Of a stretch of DNA of 64,000 nt, positions 1 to 6,707 are shown in pieces; within the stretch, counting starts at the first letter, position 1; each line of letters begins with the position of its first letter. A program made the translations under genes and the position numbers. This DNA is from Roseburia zhanii. GTDB taxonomy: Bacteria > Bacillota > Clostridia > Lachnospirales > Lachnospiraceae. The stretch spans positions 23,794 to 87,793 of the forward strand of contig NZ_JACOPH010000012.1 of NCBI RefSeq assembly GCF_014287635.1, given 5' to 3'. The notes under the pieces were generated by a model. It did no database searches and had not been told where the DNA came from. It saw only the letters and a program-made list of their open reading frames with translations.

Positions 1-15
1 GATTTCATGAATTCA

Positions 16-270
16 TTAAAATCCTTGTGATTTCAAAAATTCATCTGTCATTTTATTCAAAACATCTGTCATCTTTGTATCATTAGACAGACAATACATT
101 TTCAATCTTTTCTTCATATCATTTGTCATATAGAACTGGACAGGAACCATTTTCTGATTTCCATGATTTTTTCCAGATACAGATGTAGTTCCACCCTTTG
201 CCTGTTCCAGACGTGATTCTTCCTCAACAGCTCGCTTTTGCTGACGAGCTTTAAATCTATTTTCAGTCAT
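16..270 (-). CDS. Small ribbon-helix-helix-like protein, probable ParA partner
   Basis: This 84-residue protein has a charged, probably flexible N-terminal half (residues 1-40, rich in K, R, E and Q). Its C-terminal half, from about MVPVQFYMTNDMKKRLKMYC onward, fits a beta strand followed by two helices, as in CopG/ParG/Omega-type DNA-binding proteins. A GGAG stands 10 bases upstream of the ATG. It follows the ParA gene on the same strand after a 125-bp gap containing TTTCATGA-type repeats. That arrangement is typical of a small centromere-binding or autorepressor partner of ParA. The fold is inferred from pattern only, so an unrelated small DNA-binding protein remains possible. Confidence 0.55.
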   Translation of the reverse strand: MTENRFKARQQKRAVEEESRLEQAKGGTTSVSGKNHGNQKMVPVQFYMTNDMKKRLKMYCLSNDTKMTDVLNKMTDEFLKSQGF

Positions 271-366
271 ATCTTAAAATCTCCTTTCTGAACTTTGTGG
301 AAAATATGGATAACTCTACGAGTTACCCACATATCCCACAAAGTCGGCTACTACTGCTAATTCAAT

Positions 367-396
367 TTTCATGATTTCATTTTATCATGATTTCAT
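367..396. repeat. TTTCATGATTTCAT repeat pair (candidate operator/centromere site)
   Basis: Two near-identical copies of the sequence (T)CATGATTTCAT lie at 367-380 and 384-396, directly after the ParA stop codon. The same sequence recurs in front of ParA (951-1018) and in front of the helicase (3653-3677). It is a candidate binding site for the small partner protein. Confidence 0.45.
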
Positions 397-953
397 TAGA
401 ATTTCAATTTTAAGATTTTCCATACGCCATGTGTCAGCACGCTTGTAGCCAATGCAGCTGGAAGCCTTGGATTATATGCAACCACCGACTGATTTGCAAG
501 CCTTGACTGTACAAACGCTTCACTTTGTGGCAGACAATAGATTGGTTCATCTTTATGTTCTTCTTTGAAAAATTCCATAAATTCCTTTGTAGCTTTAAAT
601 CTATTTGTACCATTAACCACATACACAATAGGTGTATCTGGTGCATTACGCTTTACAAGGTCAATCGTTGTTTCCGTAGCTGGCATATCCGTTACACTTG
701 GACGCATCGGAACAATAACCACATCCGCATCCTTGACCCATTCACCCATTTCACCTTGTAATGAACCCGGTGTATCAATAATTGATATATCCGCATTATC
801 CATTTCAACAGGTTCATGCAGTGTACCGCCCTGACCGTCAAGGTCATAAAAGCAATACGGAACATTCTTGACATCCAAAGCAAAAGCAAGCTCATCTGCA
901 ACCAATGTCTTACCAACACCGCCCTTACGGTTGATAATCAATATGTTCTTCAT
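396..953 (-). CDS. ParA-family partition ATPase
   Basis: This 185-residue protein belongs to the MinD/ParA family of deviant Walker ATPases that segregate plasmids and integrated plasmid-like elements. The deviant Walker A motif KGGVGKT is at residues 10-16 and the following switch region is visible (DLDGQGG near 38, then SIIDTPGS near 60). It is short and has no N-terminal HTH, as in the type Ib (ParA/ParF) class, which pairs with small ribbon-helix-helix proteins such as the one downstream. The start has a GGAG eight bases upstream. Its promoter region carries the CATGATTTCAT repeats, suggesting autoregulation. Confidence 0.85.
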   Translation of the reverse strand: MKNILIINRKGGVGKTLVADELAFALDVKNVPYCFYDLDGQGGTLHEPVEMDNADISIIDTPGSLQGEMGEWVKDADVVIVPMRPSVTDMPATETTIDLVKRNAPDTPIVYVVNGTNRFKATKEFMEFFKEEHKDEPIYCLPQSEAFVQSRLANQSVVAYNPRLPAALATSVLTHGVWKILKLKF

Positions 954-1018
954 GATTCATGCTCCTTTCATGATTTCATTGTTTCATGTTTTCATGAAAA
1001 CATTATATCATGATAACG
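951..1018. promoter_or_regulatory. Clustered CATGATTTCAT/TTTTCATGAA repeats upstream of parA
   Basis: At least four overlapping copies of TTTCATG-type half-sites, including the palindrome TTTTCATGAAAA, occur within about 65 bp in front of the ParA start. A similar block sits in front of the helicase gene at 3653-3677. The array suggests a shared operator or partition site. I cannot tell which protein binds it. Confidence 0.5.
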
Positions 1019-2027
1019 CAGTGAATTTCAAGCTGTTTTTTTCCTACCCAAATACACATTTAAAATTGCTATCATGTTTCAATATGCCGTATTTAATTGA
1101 AAATAAGCCCGTAGTGAAGATTTTTTAGAAAATCGAATAGTTTTACAGATTCATGATTTTATACGCGTGGTGAGGTCATACGGCGTGTTAAACGATATGT
1201 TTTGAATTGTTCTGCTGATTACATATAGAAATGAATGGATGATAGAATCATACAGTGTTGAAAATGTTCCCGGTATGGAAATAACGGTTCCCGAAAAGGG
1301 GAACCAAAAGGGAACTTTTTCAAATCTGTTGTCCAGCAACAGATTTATCGAAATTCATAAGTTAAAATCAATAATTTTGGTTCCCCCTGGGGGGAACTTC
1401 AAATCCGTTACCCACCAACGGATTTACGGAAAAGTTCCTGAAGTTCCCCTTTTTCTGAACTCTTATATAGAAATTTTTTCACCCTCCCACAAAAAAAAAT
1501 AAAAATAATAATGGACATACAAAGAAAAGCATGTTATATGTTTCTCACGTATGTATTATTAAAAAAAAGGGAACTTAGGGAACTTTTTGTATAAATGTGT
1601 TATCCAGCAATGGATTCAGCGGTTCCCTTTTGGTTCCCCCTGTTTTTTTGTAAAAGGGAACTTTTTGCTAAAGTCGTTGTCTACCAACGGATTCAGCGGT
1701 TCCCCCTTGGTTCCCCTTTGGTTCCCCTTTTTACAAAAAATCACCCAAAAACACGATTTTCGAGCATTTTTTGCTGTACTTAGCATCATTTTGATATTAT
1801 CTTTGTCAAGTCAAAATGAGCCATTTTCGCTTTGTATCATTTTGATACTATCTATGCTCAATGACGCATCTTGAGGAACCAAAGGGGAACCATTTTTATG
1901 TTCAACATGAACTGTATCACGCTTTCATTTTCTTTTTTTGGTGGCTACACCCCCAACCCCCAGTGAAATTCATGCACAAAAAAAGTAACGATTGCTCGTT
2001 ACTTCCTTCGCACATGAATTCTATGTA
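1019..2027. other. One-kb non-coding block, probable replication origin
   Basis: No convincing gene is present between ParA and the helicase. The block contains four copies of a 19-bp dyad of the form TCCGTTGTCCACCAACGGA (1325-1343, 1404-1422, 1596-1614, 1673-1691). Many GGTTCCC/GGGAACC sequences surround them, including a perfect palindrome at 1380-1397. Two direct repeats of ATCATTTTGATAYTATCT lie at 1785-1802 and 1836-1853, and there are several A/T-rich runs. Dyads plus direct repeats plus AT-rich DNA beside a helicase and a ParA gene is the usual make-up of a plasmid origin. Function is inferred. Confidence 0.55.
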
Positions 2028-3635
2028 TTACTTACGCATAATTACGCTTTTATATTTTCCACTCTTTGCAGGGTCTACTCTAACGCCAAAATTATCCGCT
2101 TCTGAATATCTTCCATCAATCCAGTGATACAATTTATAATCTTTTAACAATGGTTCCAAATTGTCTTTATCAAAGTTAATCTTTGTATCATTTGCAAACA
2201 CAAACCCTGACTCCGCTGTATAATCACTAATGACTTGTTTTACCTGTCTGGTAAAAGTATTCTGATTTGTTCCATCAGGCTTATTATTGTTCTGTTTACA
2301 ATACCATGCATTATATAAATCATACAACATTGTCATTGGAATTCTATTCAATTTCAATTCTGGCAACATTTCAGACAAGAAACGTCTAATAGGGTCATTG
2401 AATTCTTTGTATTCTCTTAACAGCTCTTTAGCCTTTGCAGGTTCGCTCAATGTTGTATAATTCATGTTCAACACTCTGTATAATACATATTCAAGAACCT
2501 CTTTACGCTTCAGATAATCATTCTTGATATACTTACGTTCTTTCCCTGTAAAACACTTAAAGAACGGCAAGAACAACTGTCTTCTGTAAAATGAATCGGA
2601 TTTATCTCTTACTTTCGGCATACCGTTCAAGCACTGTATCATAAATCCTTTGTATCTGAAACTCACAGGCATCTGGAACTTTGCTTCGATTGATAATACA
2701 TCATTGGTAATCAGTGCTTTAAGATTGCTCACATCGTCCAGATATTCATTTACCTTGTTTTCATCTGTAATAATCGCTGTTGCATGTAATACTGGTTCTA
2801 AACTAAAACGCTTGTCCATATCAGATAAAGGCAACGAAACTGCACCTCTACCCAGCAAATTACGAATCAAAGAACAAATTGTACCTTTACCACCGTTTCC
2901 GGCTTCTCCATAGAAGAATGCACATTTATCCCATCCTTGCAATGGTCTAATACAAGCTCCGATTGACTCCCAACAGCATTCCGATACTTCTGTATCATTA
3001 TCAAACATATCAATCATCCAGCTCTCAATATCCCAGTCTGTACCATCAATCGGATTATGAATAACAATATTCTGAGCAGCATGATTATAATCAACAGGTA
3101 TTTTAGTCAAAAATACCAAGTCTGGTGTAAATGATTCCAACACTTTTGTATCATAATGAAAAATACCATTATTAACAGCAACAAGATTTTTTTCTTCACA
3201 ACGTTTAACAATTGGTGCTGTATCATGCAACATGCTACACACTTCATTGAATTCCTTTGTAGTCATTGACGGTTTATAATTACGTGCTAAACGTCGCAAA
3301 TCTGTATTTCCTGTGATATATGTTCCTCTGTCATCACCGCTTTTCTGATACACACCTAATAACAATTTATCATTGTTGTGCACATCAGTTCCTGTATCAA
3401 TCTGTTTTACTTCTTCTAATTTCAACAAAATCCTTGCAACCTGTACCGTTGTTAAGGTAGTCAACTGTTTATACTTCGTAAAACCCGTATGTACACGAGT
3501 TGTGTTTTCCATAATGATTTCATTATTACAAGCGTTAATAACATCCTCTGAAACCACACTCGGCACAAACGATGTACCTACAAAATTATCCAAAATATCA
3601 TCTGTTGCTTCTAAAATTAAATTTTCGTATGTCAT
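2028..3635 (-). CDS. D5-type SF3 helicase (phage/plasmid replication protein)
   Basis: This 535-residue protein resembles the poxvirus-D5/P4-type replicative helicases of phages and plasmids. A Walker A motif, GEAGNGGKGT, lies near residue 245, followed by ITDEN (Walker B-like) near residue 290. The sensor-like segment KGFMIQCLNGMP follows and then the conserved FYRRQLFLPF typical of D5 helicases. The N-terminal 200 residues would be the D5_N/primase-associated part, and no CHC2 zinc finger is seen. It is the only candidate initiator in the AT-rich left element and lies next to the origin-like repeat block. An AAGGA precedes the start at rather long spacing. Confidence 0.8.
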   Translation of the reverse strand: MTYENLILEATDDILDNFVGTSFVPSVVSEDVINACNNEIIMENTTRVHTGFTKYKQLTTLTTVQVARILLKLEEVKQIDTGTDVHNNDKLLLGVYQKSGDDRGTYITGNTDLRRLARNYKPSMTTKEFNEVCSMLHDTAPIVKRCEEKNLVAVNNGIFHYDTKVLESFTPDLVFLTKIPVDYNHAAQNIVIHNPIDGTDWDIESWMIDMFDNDTEVSECCWESIGACIRPLQGWDKCAFFYGEAGNGGKGTICSLIRNLLGRGAVSLPLSDMDKRFSLEPVLHATAIITDENKVNEYLDDVSNLKALITNDVLSIEAKFQMPVSFRYKGFMIQCLNGMPKVRDKSDSFYRRQLFLPFFKCFTGKERKYIKNDYLKRKEVLEYVLYRVLNMNYTTLSEPAKAKELLREYKEFNDPIRRFLSEMLPELKLNRIPMTMLYDLYNAWYCKQNNNKPDGTNQNTFTRQVKQVISDYTAESGFVFANDTKINFDKDNLEPLLKDYKLYHWIDGRYSEADNFGVRVDPAKSGKYKSVIMRK

Positions 3636-3652
3636 ATATCAACACGTCCTTT

Positions 3653-3677
3653 CTCATGATTTCATGTTTTCATGAAT
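3653..3677. promoter_or_regulatory. CATGATTTCATG repeat upstream of the helicase gene
   Basis: The sequence CATGATTTCATGTTTTCATGAA starts 18 bases upstream of the helicase start and is nearly the same as the block in front of ParA (951-1018). Shared operators would place replication and partition under one regulator. Confidence 0.45.
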
Positions 3678-3691
3678 CTTCTGTTTTTCTC

Positions 3692-3803
3692 TTGAAGTCA
3701 CCAAGAAAATATGCTAATATATGAGCATAAATAATAAATGAAAGAAGTTCTTGGTAACTTCCTTGATAGCAACAGTGATGCCACTCACAGTTGCTATTTT
3801 TTA
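3692..3803 (+). ncRNA. Candidate counter-transcript RNA in front of the helicase gene
   Basis: On the + strand, opposite to all neighbouring genes, there is a promoter-like pair TTGAAG (3692-3697) and TAATAT (3715-3720) separated by 17 bp. It is followed by a small hairpin (GAAGTT/AACTTC, 3744-3761). A second, two-tier hairpin (ATAGCAAC 3766-3773 with GTTGCTAT 3790-3797, inner AGTG/CACT) runs straight into a T-run. The predicted RNA is about 75 nt and antisense to the leader of the helicase mRNA, the position used by copy-number control RNAs. No expression evidence is available. Confidence 0.45.
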
Positions 3804-3810
3804 TGTAATT

Positions 3811-4038
3811 TTATTTTTCAATGTGTTTCTTTGCTTTAAGGAAATTTTCAAAAGCAATTCTATCAACCATAACTTTATTCTGTTTTCCTACTGTAATATA
3901 ATCTTCAAATTCCCCACCCTTGACATATTTTCTAACTAAATCATAGCTGATGCCAGTATATCTACTAAGCTCTCTCTGGGTAAGAAATGTTCTTTCCTGA
4001 ACAGGAATTGAATTTGTCCAACCTTTTTGCTTTGCCAT
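3811..4038 (-). CDS. Excisionase-like helix-turn-helix protein
   Basis: This 75-residue protein has the layout of small winged-helix/MerR-like excisionases and DNA-binding helpers: TQRELSRYTGISYDLVRKYV (about residues 20-39) forms the helix-turn-helix. It is followed by a short wing and a basic tail ending KAKKHIEK. A GGAGG seven bases upstream supports the start. It lies between the RlmD-like tail at 4248 and the helicase, at the inner edge of the left element, where an excision or directionality factor would be expected. It could equally be a replication regulator. Confidence 0.6.
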   Translation of the reverse strand: MAKQKGWTNSIPVQERTFLTQRELSRYTGISYDLVRKYVKGGEFEDYITVGKQNKVMVDRIAFENFLKAKKHIEK

Positions 4039-4203
4039 CTTTATTCCTCCATTTTACTGTATTTCTTACGGTTTAATAAAAGTCTAGCACACTGAATTTC
4101 TAATTGCAATACTTTTCCTACCCAATTATGTGTCATTTACTTTTAACGTGTTGCCTAGCAACGCATCCAGCTCAAAAAATTTTTTTTCAGAACATCAAAA
4201 AAA

Positions 4204-4232
4204 AGAGAAAGCAGATGTTCTCCACTTTCTCT
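4204..4232 (-). terminator. Rho-independent terminator after the recombinase
   Basis: AGAGAAAG (4204-4211) pairs with CTTTCTCT (4225-4232). Read on the minus strand, the hairpin is followed by a run of eight T. It would stop the transcript of the recombinase or RlmD-like tail at 4248. Confidence 0.7.
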
Positions 4233-4247
4233 CATTCTGATTTTTTC

Positions 4248-6224
4248 TTATATCATTCTAAAATGCTTGAACGCTTCCAGAATCAATTTTTCTTTCTCAG
4301 CTGGACAGTTCGGTACTCTATGACCGTCAGCACCTTTATTATAATTTTCACGCTTCCCAAAGCCTAATTTGTCTTTTACTTGAGCAATGTATAGATTTGA
4401 TACAGAAACATCATGTTGTTCCTTAATCCACTTTTTGATTTCTCTGTATGACGCTGAACCCTTAGCACTTTTCAGATACTCTGCATCTTTTGGTTCATAA
4501 TCAACATGAGCATACTCAACATTCTTATCGTTGACTATTTTCCTACCCAAAAGGCAAACCGTCTCGACTGTTGTTTCAGTTTCCAAGGGAAGTTCTTTCA
4601 CTTCCTCGCCATCAATAGGCACAGGGAAATTGAATACAATCTTCTTTATCCAGCTTCCGTCTTTTCTCTTTTCCGGGAACATCTCAATTCGCTCGATAAA
4701 GGCTTTCATAAACTCTTTCTGTTCTGCTTCCGTTGCGGAATGGTAGACTTCATCAAATGCCAGTAAGAGCCGATAAATGTTATCGCCGGAGATTTTCTCC
4801 TGCTGGATGCTGCGTATCTGACTTTGCAATTCGCCAATCTGAACTTCGATTTCCTCTATCGTATCATACTGTTCATCATATCGGCGCTGCAAATCCAAAA
4901 TTTTTCTGTCATAGTGGGCATCGTTGATGTCCAAGGTATCCATCTGACGCTCCAAGCGGCTTTTCGTTCCAAAGGCTTGCTTTAGCTGTCCTTGCAGAAC
5001 GGCGATCTGCTTTTCCATATCCTCTGTATCAACCGCCGTTCCGATTTTCGCTTGAATTGCTTCTACAAATCGGGGATTATTGACCATAGCGGAAATGATC
5101 TTTGCCACAAATTTATTGATTTCCGTCTGCTCGATATTGAGCCGGAAGCTACACTCATGCCCTGTGGGTGTAACCGTATTTTTGCAGTAGTAATAATACC
5201 GTGTTTTCTTGTCCTTGCTGTGTGCCTTGGCGATATTGCCGTACATACTCTTGCCGCAGCATGGGCATTTCAAGATACCGGACAGGATGTGTGCGTGGTC
5301 TGGATTGTTGACCTTTTCCCGCTTAAAGGAATTGATCTTGCGCTTTTCCTGTGCCAGATACCAATCCTCTTCAGAAATGATAGCTTCGTGCTGTCCTTCA
5401 TAAACCGGAAACTCCGACTGCTCAACCACGTGCATCTCGTTTCTTGTACCCTGTTTCTTTTCAGTTCTTCGTCTGCCGTAAGCAATCTTTCCCATATAAA
5501 CAGGATTGTACAATACATTTTTCACAAAATCTCTTGAAAATCCCGGAATGGTGTTATTCTGTCTTAGTTTCTTTACATAACCATTGCGGTTCAGATATTT
5601 TGCAACTCCTGCAACACCCTCATTAGTGTGAATGTAGCGGTCATAAATGACACGAATTACTTCCACTTCATCCTCTGCAATGACAAGGTTTCCGTTTTCC
5701 AGTTTGTATCCATAGGGAGCGAAACCGCCGTTCCATTTGCCTTCACGAGCCTTTTGCTCCCGTCCTGCCATTGTCTGTGTGCGGATATTTTCTCGCTCAA
5801 TCTCTGCCACCGCAGACAGCACAGAGATCATCAGCTTTCCGGCATCCTTGGAGCTGTCGATGCCATCCTCCACGCAGATCAGATTAACACCGAAATCCTG
5901 CATGAGCTGCAAAGAGTTCAGAACATCCGCCGCATTTCTGCCAAATCGGGACAGCTTAAAGACCAGCACATAAGAAACATCATCTTTGCCGTCCTGGATA
6001 TCGTTCAGCATCCGTTGGAAGTCCTGCCGCCCTTGGATGTTCTTGCCGGAAAAGCCTTCGTCAGAATACTCCCCGGCAATAATCATATCCTCGTATGCCG
6101 CATACTTCCGCAGCTTGTCACGCTGGGCATCCAAACTGTACCCGTCAACCTGCATAGAGGTGGACACTCTTGTATAAAGATAGCATTTAAGTTGTTTCTT
6201 TTTCAGAATCTCCACCTCCCTCAT
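4248..6224 (-). CDS. Large serine recombinase with an RlmD-type C-terminal tail
   Basis: This protein of up to 658 residues integrates and excises the element. The resolvase domain is at about residues 12-160, with the catalytic serine in TRVSTSMQ (S21) and FKLSRFGRN. The recombinase domain follows (about 175-300), then a zinc ribbon (CPCC near 330) and a coiled coil (about 395-480). From VETVCLL (553-559) to the end it changes to a roughly 100-residue tail homologous to that of RlmD at 19009 and becomes AT-rich. I infer that the tail is host-side DNA fused at the attachment site. The first ATG overlaps the XRE gene by 38 bp and lacks a clear Shine-Dalgarno. A GGAGG eight bases before the CTG at 6206 makes a CTG start possible. 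Confidence 0.9.
   Translation of the reverse strand: MREVEILKKKQLKCYLYTRVSTSMQVDGYSLDAQRDKLRKYAAYEDMIIAGEYSDEGFSGKNIQGRQDFQRMLNDIQDGKDDVSYVLVFKLSRFGRNAADVLNSLQLMQDFGVNLICVEDGIDSSKDAGKLMISVLSAVAEIERENIRTQTMAGREQKAREGKWNGGFAPYGYKLENGNLVIAEDEVEVIRVIYDRYIHTNEGVAGVAKYLNRNGYVKKLRQNNTIPGFSRDFVKNVLYNPVYMGKIAYGRRRTEKKQGTRNEMHVVEQSEFPVYEGQHEAIISEEDWYLAQEKRKINSFKREKVNNPDHAHILSGILKCPCCGKSMYGNIAKAHSKDKKTRYYYYCKNTVTPTGHECSFRLNIEQTEINKFVAKIISAMVNNPRFVEAIQAKIGTAVDTEDMEKQIAVLQGQLKQAFGTKSRLERQMDTLDINDAHYDRKILDLQRRYDEQYDTIEEIEVQIGELQSQIRSIQQEKISGDNIYRLLLAFDEVYHSATEAEQKEFMKAFIERIEMFPEKRKDGSWIKKIVFNFPVPIDGEEVKELPLETETTVETVCLLGRKIVNDKNVEYAHVDYEPKDAEYLKSAKGSASYREIKKWIKEQHDVSVSNLYIAQVKDKLGFGKRENYNKGADGHRVPNCPAEKEKLILEAFKHFRMI
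4557..4565. other. Predicted attachment site, left (attL core)
   Basis: AACCGTCTC is shared with 19309-19317 in rlmD and lies in the same reading frame (codons for E, T and V of VETV in both genes). Homology to the RlmD tail starts here and base composition changes here. The exact crossover dinucleotide cannot be fixed by eye. Confidence 0.55.
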
Positions 6225-6417
6225 TCATTTCTTTTACCACAAGTCCTTCGTTGCGGATATAATACTCCAAAAGCCACAGCACATAATCCGGTGCATGGCG
6301 GTTGTCCAATTCCCACTCGGTCATAGTCCGATAAGGGATATGGACGAGCTTGCAAAAATCTTTCCGGTTCAGTCCTGTGCTTTCACGCAACTTAATAATT
6401 CTGTTTTTACAATCCAT
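6187..6417 (-). CDS. XRE-type helix-turn-helix regulator
   Basis: This 76-residue protein starts at the ATG at 6415-6417, chosen because GGAG stands eight bases upstream. Earlier in-frame ATGs would run into the operator. The segment RIIKLRESTGLNRKDFCKLV and the following PYRTMTEWE form a classical HTH. The gene follows the 61-residue protein and overlaps the recombinase start by 38 bp, so the two are probably translationally coupled. Its promoter overlaps a perfect 14-bp inverted repeat (6444-6496), suggesting that it represses itself and the recombinase. Confidence 0.8.
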   Translation of the reverse strand: MDCKNRIIKLRESTGLNRKDFCKLVHIPYRTMTEWELDNRHAPDYVLWLLEYYIRNEGLVVKEMNEGGGDSEKETT

Positions 6418-6443
6418 CCGTCTTTTCTCCATAAAAGCAAAAA

Positions 6444-6496
6444 GTACACGTTGCGTAATCATTATAGCATAGCCGCAACGAATACGCAACGTGTAC
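6444..6496 (-). promoter_or_regulatory. Promoter flanked by a perfect 14-bp inverted repeat operator
   Basis: GTACACGTTGCGTA (6444-6457) and TACGCAACGTGTAC (6483-6496) are perfect inverted repeats 25 bp apart. Between and over them lies a minus-strand promoter: TTGCGT (6484-6489), 17 bp, TATAAT (6461-6466). The upstream arm covers the -35 box and the downstream arm the likely start point. A further half-site GCAACG is at 6475-6480. This is a typical repressor operator, probably for the XRE protein at 6187. Confidence 0.7.
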
Positions 6497-6506
6497 ATTG
6501 CAAATT

Positions 6507-6692
6507 TTACGCAGCCTTATCCGTCAGAAGCTGCGCTTGATTACTTTCCTCGGAATGCTCCACTCCCTGCGGTGCGTCCTGTTCCAATTTATCCAAAACC
6601 TGATGTCCATATTTCTGGAGCATCTGGCTCATAACATCCACACAGCGGTCAAATGCCGCATTATATTTCGCTTCCTCATAATATTTCTTCAA
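6507..6692 (-). CDS. Small conserved mobilization-element protein, function unknown
   Basis: This 61-residue acidic protein begins with an unusual TTG start codon that has a strong GGAGG nine bases upstream. It lies 15 bp after the relaxase and before the XRE gene. The sequence is predicted to be helical (YNAAFDRCVDVMSQMLQKYG) and ends in a Gln/Glu-rich stretch. Small proteins in this position are common in clostridial mobilizable elements, but I know of no function. A real gene is likely from the Shine-Dalgarno and the tight packing. Confidence 0.6.
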   Translation of the reverse strand: MKKYYEEAKYNAAFDRCVDVMSQMLQKYGHQVLDKLEQDAPQGVEHSEESNQAQLLTDKAA

Positions 6693-6707
6693 TAGGCGAT
6701 TCCTCCA

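Larger units (their letters stand above)
1..4565. mobile_element. AT-rich integrated plasmid/ICE-like element, right end only
   Basis: This stretch holds a replication and partition module (D5-type helicase, ParA, a ribbon-helix-helix-like partner and a repeat-rich non-coding block) plus an excisionase-like HTH gene, all transcribed leftwards. It is visibly more AT-rich than the DNA from about 4570 onwards. Its right border is taken as the shared nine-base sequence at 4557-4565. The reading frame just inside it (4248-4556) encodes an RlmD-type tail and has the same AT-rich composition. The left end and any recombinase of its own lie outside the window. The boundary is inferred. Confidence 0.5.

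Noticed and set aside
1286..1730. Palindromic array considered as CRISPR
   Set aside because: Spacing is irregular, units are diverged dyads and no cas genes are near.
1587..2127. Short + strand frames in the repeat block
   Set aside because: They are built from the GGTTCCC repeats and T-rich DNA and lack Shine-Dalgarno sequences; the block is better explained as an origin.
4992..5537. 181-codon + strand frame opposite the recombinase
   Set aside because: It is antisense to a well-supported recombinase domain and has no family resemblance; a shadow frame.
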